A stretch of DNA of 35,145 nucleotides, taken from Ruaniaceae bacterium KH17. GTDB lineage: Bacteria; Actinomycetota; Actinomycetes; Actinomycetales; Actinomycetaceae. The notes beneath the pieces are model-generated. The model was not told the origin of the DNA. It worked only from the letters and a program-made list of their open reading frames with translations, and made no database searches. Shown piece after piece: positions 16,006-24,200 of this stretch (positions within the stretch are counted from its first letter, which is position 1; each line of letters begins with the position of its first letter). A program made the position numbers and the translations under genes. The stretch is taken from NCBI GenBank assembly GCA_900199505.1, contig FZQV01000027.1, positions 1 through 35,145 on the forward strand, written 5' to 3'.

Positions 16006-16025
16006 TGCCACTCACGTGAGTGGCA
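16006..16025. repeat. perfect 20-bp palindrome of a dispersed repeat
   Basis: TGCCACTCACGTGAGTGGCA reads the same on both strands. It recurs in degenerate form at 15954 and identically (17 of 17 visible bases) at the window end. As RNA it would form an 8-bp stem with an ACGT loop. It lies 25 bases after the end of the small zinc-binding gene, a terminator-like place, but no U-tract follows. Confidence 0.75.
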
Positions 16026-16050
16026 TACGAACGGATTCCGGTCGCGGGGA

Positions 16051-16344
16051 CTAGCCGGTGCGCTCGGCGGCGGCCCAGCACCCCGTATGCCAGTGGCGCC
16101 GCTCAGCGATCGCGGCGTCCGCACCGAAGAGGTGTTCCGTTGCCCATGCAACCACGTGCGCCGTCCCCACCGGGATGGCCTGGTTGCACCACGGGCACAC
16201 GTAGTTCTTCTCGCCGCGTGGAATCCTGCGCACCTGGTACGGCACACCGCCGGGACCGCGGGTCATGCGCACGCCACCGCGCGCCCGTGCCTCGTCGAGT
16301 GGCACGTGCGGCTCATGCCACGGCCGCTTGTTGGAGCGTCTCAT
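16051..16344 (-). CDS. small zinc-binding protein with CxxC and HxHxxC motifs
   Basis: This 97-residue protein starts at 16344, sharing ATGA with the end of the GH1 gene; a longer upstream reading would run deep into that gene. Residues 48-90 read NYVCPWCNQAIPVGTAHVV and, later, ERRHWHTGCW. This gives a likely metal site (Cys 50, Cys 53, His 63, His 84/86, Cys 89) like a treble-clef or HNH-type zinc finger. The pattern is known from a conserved family of small actinobacterial proteins often mislabelled ATP/GTP-binding. The N-terminus is basic (MRRSNKRPWH). The role is unknown. Coupling to the GH1 and nagA genes may be an accident of gene packing. Confidence 0.8.
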   Translation of the reverse strand: MRRSNKRPWHEPHVPLDEARARGGVRMTRGPGGVPYQVRRIPRGEKNYVCPWCNQAIPVGTAHVVAWATEHLFGADAAIAERRHWHTGCWAAAERTG

Positions 16345-17822
16345 CGGCGCTTCAAACGCTCGAAGAGGCCCTTCTTCGGCTTCGCGACCGCGAGCGTGCC
16401 GTGCTCCTGCGGGTCTGTGGCCTGCTCCGCCGCGATGAGACGCACTCTCTCCGCCTGGTGCGCGGCGATCTGCTCGGCGTACCAGAGCGCCGAGTCCTTC
16501 GGCGTCCGCTTCCCCGTCTCGTAATCCACGTAAACGATTCCGAAGCGCTTCTCGTAGCCAAATGCCCACTCGAAATTGTCCAGCAGAGACCAGGCCGTGT
16601 ATCCGACGACGTTGAAGCCGTCCTCGATGGCCCGCTCCACCTGGGCGAGGTGAGAGACGAAATAGGCGATCCGATCGGCGTCGTGCACCTCGCCGTCCAC
16701 GAGGACGTCCGGGTAGGCCGCGCCGTTCTCGGCGATCAGGATCGGCAGATCGGGACTCGCCAGATCGAGCGCGTGGATCAGCTCGTAGAGTCCCTCAGGG
16801 TTAATCCCCCAACCCATCTCGGTGGTGGGGCCTTCAGGCGGAAGGAAGTCGATGTCATCACAGCCCACCCACGGGTTCCCGCTGCCATGCCCATCGGAGG
16901 ATGGGTCACGCTCGCCCTCGGCCGGGCGCACAGTGTTGGTGCTGTAGTAGTTGATCGCGAGCAGATCCAGGCGCTGGCGAATCGCCTCCAAGTCGCCAGG
17001 CTTCACGAAGGACCAGTCGGTGTACGCGCGGGTCTCCGCTACCAGCTCCGTGGGATAGGTGCCCTCCAGCATCGGGCCGAGGAACACGTGGTTACCCACG
17101 CGGGTCACGCGCGCCACAGCCTCGAGGTGCGCGGCGTCTTCCGGATCGGCCGGGTGCACAACATGCAGATTGAGAACCACGCCGATCTTCGCCTCGGGAT
17201 CGACCGTCCGCATGGCGGAGACGGCCAACCCGTGGGCGAGATTCAGGTGGTGTGCGGCCGCGAGCGCCGCGCCACCGTCCTGAACACCGGGCGCGTGCAC
17301 GCCCGAGGCATACCCCAGGAACGCCGAGCACCACGGCTCGTTGAGCGTGAGCCAGGTGTCCACGAGGTCCCCAAACTCGCGCACCATCGCCTCGGCGTAC
17401 CGAGCGAAAGCCGTGGCCGTTGCCCGGTTGGTCCAACCGCCGTCGTCCTCTAGGTACTGCGGCAAGTCCCAGTGATAGAGGGTCACGAGCGGGGCGATGC
17501 CAGCCGCCCGGAGCTCCGTGAGGAGGTCTCGATAGAACGCGATACCTTCGGAGTTGAGGGCACCGGTCTCATCCATGACTCGTGGCCAGGCGATCGAGAA
17601 CCGGTACGTCTCAAGGCCGAGCTCCTTCATGAGCGCCACGTCCTCACGCCAACGGTGGAAGTGGTCGCAGGCCACGTCGCCGGTGTCGCCGTTCGCGACG
17701 TTGCCGGGCGTATGAGAGAAGGTGTCCCAGATGGAGGGGATGCGACCGCCCTCGGTCACCCCGCCCTCAATCTGGTAAGAAGCCGTGGCTGCACCGAATC
17801 GGAAGTCCTTGGGGAATGTCAT
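16341..17822 (-). CDS. GH1-family beta-glycosidase (beta-glucosidase type)
   Basis: This 493-residue cytoplasmic TIM-barrel glycosidase belongs to family GH1. Diagnostic elements are FPKDFRFGAATASYQIEG at the start, acid/base Glu 162 in TLNEPW, NYYSTNTVRP, nucleophile Glu 365 in IAENGAA and the final WSLLDNFEWAFGYEKRFGI. The E-W-A-F-G-Y segment fits beta-glucosidases rather than 6-phospho-beta-glucosidases, which usually carry S-x-x-x-K-Y there. The ATG at 17822 overlaps the nagA stop as TGATG, with AAAGGA 7 bases upstream. A tail of about 45 residues follows the barrel and ends KKGLFERLKRR. Coupling to nagA hints at a GlcNAc-containing or mixed beta-oligosaccharide. Confidence 0.93.
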   Translation of the reverse strand: MTFPKDFRFGAATASYQIEGGVTEGGRIPSIWDTFSHTPGNVANGDTGDVACDHFHRWREDVALMKELGLETYRFSIAWPRVMDETGALNSEGIAFYRDLLTELRAAGIAPLVTLYHWDLPQYLEDDGGWTNRATATAFARYAEAMVREFGDLVDTWLTLNEPWCSAFLGYASGVHAPGVQDGGAALAAAHHLNLAHGLAVSAMRTVDPEAKIGVVLNLHVVHPADPEDAAHLEAVARVTRVGNHVFLGPMLEGTYPTELVAETRAYTDWSFVKPGDLEAIRQRLDLLAINYYSTNTVRPAEGERDPSSDGHGSGNPWVGCDDIDFLPPEGPTTEMGWGINPEGLYELIHALDLASPDLPILIAENGAAYPDVLVDGEVHDADRIAYFVSHLAQVERAIEDGFNVVGYTAWSLLDNFEWAFGYEKRFGIVYVDYETGKRTPKDSALWYAEQIAAHQAERVRLIAAEQATDPQEHGTLAVAKPKKGLFERLKRR

Positions 17823-18979
17823 CAAATTTCCTTTCCATTGCGGATCACGCGGGTGGGACGCAGATCGCCGGTCGTGACAAGCAGATCGGCGCGGCGACCG
17901 GGTTCGATCGCGCCGATGTCGCTACGGCCGAGCACCTTCGCGGGAACGAGCGAGCCCATCGCGACGGCATCGACGAGAGGCACCCCGGCGACGACTGTCT
18001 CGCGGACCACATCAAGGAGATGAGCCGTGCCGCCGGCCAACGCGCCCGCGTTGGCACCGCCCGCGAGTCGTGCCTGGCCATCTTCCACTCGCACCGCGAG
18101 CGAGCCGAGGACGTACTCACCGTCGGCCATGCCTGCCGCGGCCATGGCATCCGTGACGAGCACGATTCGCTCCCGCCCGAGCAGTGCGTAGACGGCGTTG
18201 ACTGTCTCGTGAGCGAGGTGAACGCCGTCGCCAATCAGCTCGACGACCAGTGGCTCCGTGGCGGCTCCCTCGAGTAGCGCAAGGGCCGGTCCAGGCTCCC
18301 GATGATGGATCGGCGCCATGCCATTGAAGAGATGCGTCACGGTGGCGCGGCGGTCTTTCGCAGCGAGATCGTCACGGGTCTCGGCGAGCGCTGCGAGGGT
18401 CTCGGTGGCATTGGCGTCCGTGTGGCCCCAGCTGGGGAGCGCGCCGCCTTCGATGAGGGTGCGGGCCACGTCGACAGCGTGTGGCCGCTCGGGGGCGATC
18501 GTCATGGTCTTCACGTGGCCGCGGCCAATCTCGATCAGCTCCGCCGTGAGTGCGGGATCGGGGTCGACGATCGCCGCCGGGTTCTGGGCGCCACAGTGGC
18601 CTCGCGCGATGAATGGGCCCTCGAAGTGGATGCCCGCAAGATCGCCTGCGTCGGCAACGTCGGCGAGGAGCGCCGTTGATGCCGTGAGCACCTCGGCTGG
18701 CGCGGTCACGAGCGAGGCAACGAGGCTCGTGGTGCCGTGACGGCGATGCTCCAAGACGGCCTCGAGAACGTGCTCGGGCGTGGCCGCGTCGGGGAAGGAG
18801 AAGCCGCCGCCGCCATGGCAGTGCACATCCACCAGGCCGGGCAGAATTGTGGTGCCCGTGGGAGCGCCGTCGGCCTCGGTTGCGGGACGAACGGCGGCGA
18901 TGATGCCGTCCTCCCATTCGACGACGCCGTCATCAGTGATGGAATCTGCGAGGACCAGTCGACCGCGAATCTGAGGCAT
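17822..18979 (-). CDS. nagA: N-acetylglucosamine-6-phosphate deacetylase
   Basis: NagA removes the acetyl group from GlcNAc-6-phosphate to give glucosamine-6-phosphate, in amino-sugar breakdown and cell-wall recycling. The 385-residue amidohydrolase shows the HxH metal motif (His 53, His 55 in DVHCHGGGG), metal ligand Glu 120 in HFEGPF, His 186 in GHTDA, His 216 in THLFNGM, DGVHL and catalytic Asp 277 in VTDAMAA. The length is normal. It is the first gene of the nagA-GH1-zinc protein operon. GGGG lies just before the ATG at 18979. The nested palindrome 63-122 bases upstream is probably its control site. No nagB or GlcNAc transport gene is present in the window. Confidence 0.93.
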   Translation of the reverse strand: MPQIRGRLVLADSITDDGVVEWEDGIIAAVRPATEADGAPTGTTILPGLVDVHCHGGGGFSFPDAATPEHVLEAVLEHRRHGTTSLVASLVTAPAEVLTASTALLADVADAGDLAGIHFEGPFIARGHCGAQNPAAIVDPDPALTAELIEIGRGHVKTMTIAPERPHAVDVARTLIEGGALPSWGHTDANATETLAALAETRDDLAAKDRRATVTHLFNGMAPIHHREPGPALALLEGAATEPLVVELIGDGVHLAHETVNAVYALLGRERIVLVTDAMAAAGMADGEYVLGSLAVRVEDGQARLAGGANAGALAGGTAHLLDVVRETVVAGVPLVDAVAMGSLVPAKVLGRSDIGAIEPGRRADLLVTTGDLRPTRVIRNGKEI

Positions 18980-19041
18980 GCCCCAAGTCTTTCACGAGTC
19001 CCCCGCCTCGTACGACAAGCCTCGCGATCCCCTCCCGGACC

Positions 19042-19101
19042 TGTGCTGTAGGTGCGCTATCTGGGGCGCTGTGAGCGCTCACAGCGTGCACCTACAGCAC
19101 A
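19042..19101. promoter_or_regulatory. nested palindrome with ideal-lac-operator-like core upstream of nagA
   Basis: Outer arms TGTGCTGTAGGTGC (19042-19055) and GCACCTACAGCACA (19088-19101) are perfectly inverted. Inside lies a separate perfect 20-bp palindrome, CGCTGTGAGCGCTCACAGCG (19067-19086), whose core TGTGAGCGCTCACA equals the symmetrised lac operator. It is 87 bases from the nagA ATG. It may be an operator for a LacI-family regulator or a folding RNA. No adjacent regulator gene is seen. Confidence 0.6.
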
Positions 19102-19120
19102 AGTCTGGAGAGGGGGTGTA

Positions 19121-19162
19121 AGAAGAGGAGCTGGGACGGATCGTCTGTGCCCTTCATCGTGG
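19121..19162 (-). pseudogene. diverged copy of the nucS 3' end (attachment-site-like fragment)
   Basis: Thirty-five of 42 bases match 24850-24891, the 3' end of nucS. On the minus strand it encodes [13 protein letters not shown], against [13 protein letters not shown] in the intact NucS. Most base differences are synonymous, so this is a real coding homologue, not chance. The match stops at the first base of the nucS stop codon, and nothing NucS-like precedes it. The fragment and the intact gene bracket the accessory genes in between, as an old attachment-site duplication would. Confidence 0.65.
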
Positions 19163-19169
19163 TAGAGGT

Positions 19170-19204
19170 GAGGGGCAGAGCACCCTCCCCTTGCTCTGCC
19201 CCTC
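19170..19204 (-). terminator. 13-bp hairpin, probable terminator of the small-gene cassette
   Basis: Arms GAGGGGCAGAGCA (19170-19182) and TGCTCTGCCCCTC (19192-19204) are perfect inverted repeats around a 9-base loop. It lies 44 bases after the stop of the last minus-strand cassette gene and next to the nucS fragment. There is no U-tract. The remaining sequence of the gap 18980-19248 shows no further gene. Confidence 0.6.
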
Positions 19205-19248
19205 GGGTGCTCGCAATGAAACAATCACCCGCCTTGTCGAAGTGGTAG

Positions 19249-19716
19249 CTATCCCAGATGCCCCATCAAGATAATTGCCTGCGCCTCGGGGTTCTCGGGC
19301 ATCGCCACGTATGGCCGAGAAGGCACATCGCCAATTTCGGCTCGCGCAGCATCTGCCATCGCCCCATGGCTCTGGAGCACACCGTAGATCAGCTCGCCCG
19401 CACGCTGCCGGTCAGCATTGGCGTAAGGAAACTTGAATCCGCAGATGAGAGACCAATTCGAGTTATCGGCGCCTTCAGCGAGCCAGTAATGGCCGTAGGT
19501 CATCCTCTCGTTCAACCTCGCGACTGCTGCGAGCAACTCGAATGTGGGTGTAAGCCCACTCATGATGCCAAAGCCCAGAGAGCCGGAACTCTCGCCGCAC
19601 ACAGACAGCACACCGTCGTTCGAGTAGAACGCGAACCCGTCACCAAGCTCACCATTGCCCGCGGGAGAGAGCGCATACACCTCCCGGAGAAGCTCTCGAA
19701 ACTGCTGCTGATCCAT
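19249..19716 (-). CDS. YbjN/TY-Chap-like small protein (island gene)
   Basis: This 155-residue soluble acidic protein starts at the ATG 19716 inside the stop of the preceding gene (TGATG). It shows a helix (QQQFRELLREVYAL), a beta hairpin (DGFAFYSNDGVLSVCGES), then ELLAAVARLNERMTYGHYWLAE, strands around NWSLICGFKFPY and helices ELIYGVLQSHGAMADAARAEIGD. This alternation resembles the YbjN/type III-secretion-chaperone (TY-Chap) fold; the resemblance is judged by eye. Members of that group act as protein-binding chaperones or stress-linked partners. It is the last gene of a four-gene cassette, followed by a hairpin. Its DNA looks more AT-rich than the neighbouring core genes. Confidence 0.75.
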   Translation of the reverse strand: MDQQQFRELLREVYALSPAGNGELGDGFAFYSNDGVLSVCGESSGSLGFGIMSGLTPTFELLAAVARLNERMTYGHYWLAEGADNSNWSLICGFKFPYANADRQRAGELIYGVLQSHGAMADAARAEIGDVPSRPYVAMPENPEAQAIILMGHLG

Positions 19717-20231
19717 CAGACGGTCGCTTTCACGGTATCTGCCGCAAGACACCCGGCGAGATATTCCTTGGCCTTGATGATCTTGAGGCTCCGTGCCGGC
19801 ATCCACGTCTTGCCTTGCCCCGCTGCCGCATTCGAGACCCACACGTGTCCTTCGTAGCTGGACTGCGGCGGGACTTGATCAAACGGAATCGGGTTCTCCC
19901 TGCCAAACTCGTCCGTCGTGACGACGGCAAGCTCGACAGAAACGACATCGATCCCGGTGAGCATGTTGCCCGAGGCGACATTGATCAGGTTCCCACCCGC
20001 ATCCTCCGCGGCCCATTCCGAAAGCGTGGTGGAATGGCCCTTCTTGGAACCTACGGGCGTCCAGCCCTTGGGCAGCGCCCGATTGACATCCTGGATGATC
20101 GCTTGGACGTTCTTGCCGGGCGGTACTTCCACCGTGAAGAAGAGATCCTTCTTCGCCCGTGAGCTCAGACGCCAGACGTAAATGAACACCGCAATGACAG
20201 CTACAACGACGAGGAAAATGACAAATTCCAA
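19716..20231 (-). CDS. membrane-anchored protein of unknown function (island gene)
   Basis: Residues 2-22 of 171 (EFVIFLVVVAVIAVFIYVWRL) form one membrane span followed by Arg and Lys, so the remainder should be cytoplasmic. The soluble part begins FFTVEVPPGKNVQAIIQDVNRALPKGW and contains the polar stretch SKKGHSTTLSEWAAEDAGG and strands such as VVSVELAVVTTDEFG. I recognise no family. The gene shares its stop with the start of the TY-Chap-like gene, so the two products probably act together. The zinc-ribbon gene is 60 bases upstream. A conventional ribosome site (GGAGACAC) lies about 8 bases before the ATG. Confidence 0.78.
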   Translation of the reverse strand: MEFVIFLVVVAVIAVFIYVWRLSSRAKKDLFFTVEVPPGKNVQAIIQDVNRALPKGWTPVGSKKGHSTTLSEWAAEDAGGNLINVASGNMLTGIDVVSVELAVVTTDEFGRENPIPFDQVPPQSSYEGHVWVSNAAAGQGKTWMPARSLKIIKAKEYLAGCLAADTVKATV

Positions 20232-20291
20232 GAGTGTGTCTCCTTCAGTATTGACGAGATCGAATAAGTGCAGAACTTCTAACGGGCTCCG

Positions 20292-20441
20292 TCAGTTCTC
20301 CCTGCTGCAATGAGGGCAGTTCCAACGCCCACCGGCGCTCGAGAACTGCGGATCAATGTAGAACGCACCGCCGCAGTGACGGCACGTCACGCGACTCTGG
20401 TTGCCTCCCTGCGGACTAATGGATCCTGTGTACATCGCCAT
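20292..20441 (-). CDS. 49-residue zinc-ribbon protein (island gene)
   Basis: This short gene runs from the ATG at 20441 (AAAGGAAGAGAAG just upstream) to the TGA at 20292-20294. It encodes two CxxC knuckles, VTCRHCGGAFYIDP (Cys 20, Cys 23) and GRWNCPHCSREN (Cys 42, Cys 45), the classic four-cysteine zinc ribbon. The N-terminus is polar (MAMYTGSISPQGG). Proteins this small usually bind nucleic acid or act as metal-dependent adaptors. It sits between the YbjN-like gene and the membrane-protein gene on the same strand, with gaps of 75 and 60 bases. Strong ribosome site, intact cysteines and colinear position make it a real gene despite its size. Confidence 0.8.
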   Translation of the reverse strand: MAMYTGSISPQGGNQSRVTCRHCGGAFYIDPQFSSAGGRWNCPHCSREN

Positions 20442-20516
20442 CTTCTCTTCCTTTCATAGTGTTCCGGGCCGCAACCCGATTGTTGTAACAGACCCACAAC
20501 TGGATCTGCGCGTTAG

Positions 20517-20906
20517 TCAGTGAATCGCCTGGTGGTAGAGGTGGTAGGCGATCGCGACTGCCCCATAGCAATTGGTGAAGGCGTGGATGGTGGATTCACC
20601 AATCAGGAACCCAGAGCGGATGAAGACATCGCCATTAATGGTCACGAGGCCAACAATCCCGATTGTCTGGACAGTCTCCAATGCTGTTGCGAGGTGAGCA
20701 GAATCGATCCTCACGAAGGCCTGGACGAAGATCTCGTTAAGGCCGTTGTCGACAAACATTTCGACGGGACCCTGACCATCACGTTCGACCACAACACGCC
20801 ACATTGCTGTCGCACCCTCGATGCGTTCGAAAGATCGAACGTCATCATCTAGCTCCATGATGTACTCGAGTCCATCGCGGTCCAGCCCAGCTGGAAATTC
20901 GCTCAC
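20517..20906 (-). CDS. YbjN/TY-Chap-like protein (island gene)
   Basis: About 129 residues, first gene of the minus-strand cassette. The start is uncertain: GTG codons at 20906 and 20909 follow GGGGGA at good distance, while a GTG at 20942 has no ribosome site. The sequence shows LEYIMELDDDVRSFERIEG, a strand pair (MWRVVVERDG), then NEIFVQAFVRIDSAHLATALETVQ and INGDVFIRSGFLIGESTIHAF, with a helical end. VRID followed by a helix, a two-strand hairpin and a C-terminal helix fit the YbjN/T3SS-chaperone-like group, judged by eye. The base composition is visibly lower in GC than the flanking core genes, which suggests transfer. It is divergent from the nSTAND gene. Confidence 0.72.
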   Translation of the reverse strand: MSEFPAGLDRDGLEYIMELDDDVRSFERIEGATAMWRVVVERDGQGPVEMFVDNGLNEIFVQAFVRIDSAHLATALETVQTIGIVGLVTINGDVFIRSGFLIGESTIHAFTNCYGAVAIAYHLYHQAIH

Positions 20907-20942
20907 CACTAAATCCCCCGATTGTCCTGCGACATGTTGCAC

Positions 20943-21251
20943 GTGGCCCCCGATGAGTCATGCGGGCCACTTCTACTATCGCGGCAGAGATGCGCGATTC
21001 AACACCCGGAGCGCGTACGGGTCTGCACTGACGCTGTGCCGGCGCCGCGCCGTAGCCGCCCGGTCTCACGATACGAACTGTACGAAGGCGTATTGACTTG
21101 ACAGCACTGACCGTTGAAATGACGGGAAAACCGCTCGCAGACAGGCCAGAATCATGGTCCACGGGCGCTGGGCGCTTCGGTCGTCGACGGACGCGGCCAC
21201 GAGCGATGGAATGATGGGGCTGACAGACCGACGCCGACCCACAGCCTTGCT
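20943..21251. other. divergent intergenic region between the small-gene cassette and the nSTAND gene
   Basis: These 309 bases hold no convincing gene. A hairpin (GTGGCCC at 20943-20949, GGGCCAC at 20964-20970) lies just upstream of the cassette. A plus-strand TTGACT/TTGACA pair (21093-21103) could be a -35 element for the nSTAND gene, but no good -10 box follows. Both transcription units presumably start here, and the nSTAND protein's own HTH domain could act here. This is inference. Confidence 0.4.
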
Positions 21252-24200
21252 ATGACCGCTCCCCTTACTCGCGACGAGCTCATCTCGGCACTCGCGGAAG
21301 CCCGCCGCACCGCGAACCTCTCGATCCGGCGCGCAGCGGCACTGGCCAAAGTTCCCTCCTCCACCGCTCAAGGCTGGTTCGAGGGCCGGCACCTGCCCAC
21401 GCCCGCGCTGATGCCGGACTTCCTCACACTCCTCGACGCACTCGATCTCACCCATGATGATGCAGAGAGGCAGCAGTGGCATCGCGCCGTCACCAGGCTT
21501 CGATCGAACGAGATCATCGAGGAACCGCCCTACGCCGGGCTGCGCTCCTACACGGTCGATGAGGCTCTCGTCTACGTGGGGCGGGAACGTGCATACGAAA
21601 CGCTGGTCGGTGCCTGTACGCAGCAACCCATCACCGTGCTCGTGGGGGACTCCGGCGCGGGCAAGTCCTCCTTGCTCGCCGCGGGCCTGATCGGAACCGG
21701 CTGCGCACCCGGCGGCCCGCTCGCACATCTCACCCCACTCTCCCTCAGCCCGATCGATCTGATCTCGGCCCGCCTTCCACGAAGCCCCACTCTCCTGCTG
21801 ATCGATCAGTTTGAGGACACCGAACTCCTACCTCCCAGCGCTCAAGCGCACGTCTTCGACGCTCTGGCACGCCTGCCGAGCAACGTCACCTGCGTCGTAG
21901 CGCTGGTCGCCAGTTCTTTTGGCTTCGCGCTACGCGACGAGCGGTTTGCCGCTCATCTGGAATCGCCCGTGTTGCTCGGCCCGCTGACGACGGCCGAGTA
22001 CACCCGGATCATCGTGGAGCCGGCACGGCACCACGGCCGCCAGGTCTCACCGGAACTCATTCAACTCGCTATCAGCGATCTCCACCGATACGGGGACCCC
22101 AAGCCTGGGACGACGCTCCCGCTGCTGTCCAGCGCACTGCGCCGCTGCTGGCGGCATGCATCCGGCGTCACCCTGGAAGCTGCGGACTACAGCGCGGTAG
22201 GTGGACTCTGGTCCGCGCTCCATGACGAAGCCGAGACAACCTACCTCTCACTCTCCGCGGGACAACAGAGCACAGCGCGCCGGCTTCTTCTGGCGATGGT
22301 CCACATTGATGACGAGCACATCTCGCGCCGCAAGATCGGCACAGTGGATCTCGACGACGAGCTGAACGACGTCGTTGACGCATTCCTCTCCGCGCGGCTC
22401 TTCACCCGCTCGGAGGACGCCGTCGTCATCTCACATGATGCGCTCCTCGCGAACTGGCAGCGCCTCAAAGAGTGGATCGACGACGAGAAGGCCACTCTCG
22501 CCATTGCCCGGCGCATTCAGCTCGCCGCGCAGCTGTGGGACGAAGGCGGACGGAACCCCGAGACGCTGATGCCCATCGAGGCCGAGGCGTGGTCAACCTG
22601 GGCGGAGGCAGAGAGCACGCCAATTCTCTCGGCGCGCGAGCGCGCCTTCATCGATAACTCCCTGGCACTTGCCGAGTCCCAGCAGCGCGAGGATGCCACT
22701 ACCATCATCCGCCTCAAGCGGCGTCAATACTCGGCCATCGCCGCGGCCACCATCGCCGCGGTTCTGGCAGTGGCAACGACGACCGCCACCCTCACAGCGA
22801 ACCGCTACCGTCACGAGGCCGAGATCGCCACCGTCAACGCACAGTCGCGCCAGGTGGCCTTGATTGCCGACGAATTGCGCCCGCTCGCCCCCAACACTGC
22901 CGCACAGCTCAGCGTTGCCTCGCTCGCAATGGCGGACTCCGTCCAGACTCGATCCGCCGTTCTCACCTCCGCCGCAACGCACATGCCCACTCGAATTGCG
23001 GGCTCGGCTGGCAACACCATGGTGGCGCACGCCGTCACCGCTGATCTGATCGTGCGGGCAGACAGCACGGGCACCATCACCCTGTGGCCGAACTCGGATC
23101 TCACGGCGGAGCCCACCAGCATCGCCAGTGGCGGGCAGCAGCTGTTCACCCTCTCGATCACGGAGGTAAAAGGCCGGACCTTGGCACTAGTGGGAGGCCA
23201 GAAGACGGCCGGGATCTGGGACCTCACCGGTGAGCCGATCAAGCTCGGCGACTACGGCGCGGACACGGTCACGTACTCGTCATCCTGGCACGAGAACGTG
23301 GTACACATCGGCACCCTCACGGGCGAGATCCGGCGCATCGACTTCAGTGATCCAACATCCCCGTCCGAGCTCGATCCCATCTCCCTCGGCGCCGAACTCG
23401 CCGTATCGTCACTGAATGCGTCCGCGCACGGCATCTTCGCGGGCGGGATTCGGGACGTGGTGGAGGTCTTCGATCACGACGGCGCGCACCTCACCTCCCT
23501 GCCCATCAGCGGCACGGCGCTCACGATGTCCCTCTCGCCGGATGGCACCGAGCTTCTCATCGGCTCGGCAGGCAACAACGCGACCCTCTGGGACCTGACC
23601 GGCAGCGCGCCCACACACAACGACACGATCGAGCTCCCCGGGCTGGCCCACTCGGTGTATCACGCGGGCGATCGCCTGATCATCGCCGGCGCGTTTGGCG
23701 CCATCCACGAGTACGGACCCGATCACGAACTGGTGGCCAACTACCCGGAGCGAGCCACCGTCGTCGGGCTTGATGTGGAGGGCACCCATATCCTCGCCGG
23801 TGCCGTTGATGGCGCCACCACGCGCTGGGATACCGCGCCGAACGCGACCGTGCTCTCGGTGCCGGATGGCGTAGCACTCTATGACATCGTCAACGGTGGT
23901 GATGCCCTCCTGGTGGGAACCTCGGCGGGGGCACGGGTCATGGCGCTGAGAGCTGGCGCGTGGGTTGAGCTTGAGGTGGCGGACGCCCCAGCTGGCGCGA
24001 GCTACACCTACTGGTACGCGATCAGCGATGACGGTTCCGTGCTCGTGAACCAGACCAGCGCGGGCGATCTGATCACGCTGGACCGTTCCGGCGATTCCTA
24101 CACCCGTGCCGACGTACTGCCGGATCAGGCCACAATCATGGACATTCGGCTCTCGCCCACCGGGCGCTATCTCGCACTGGGGTACCGCGGCACCGAGGGC

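Noticed and set aside
16020-17453. Long plus-strand reading frame (477 codons) opposite the GH1 gene
   Set aside because: It is antisense to a gene with all GH1 motifs and has an Arg/His/Val-rich, motif-free translation typical of high-GC shadow frames.
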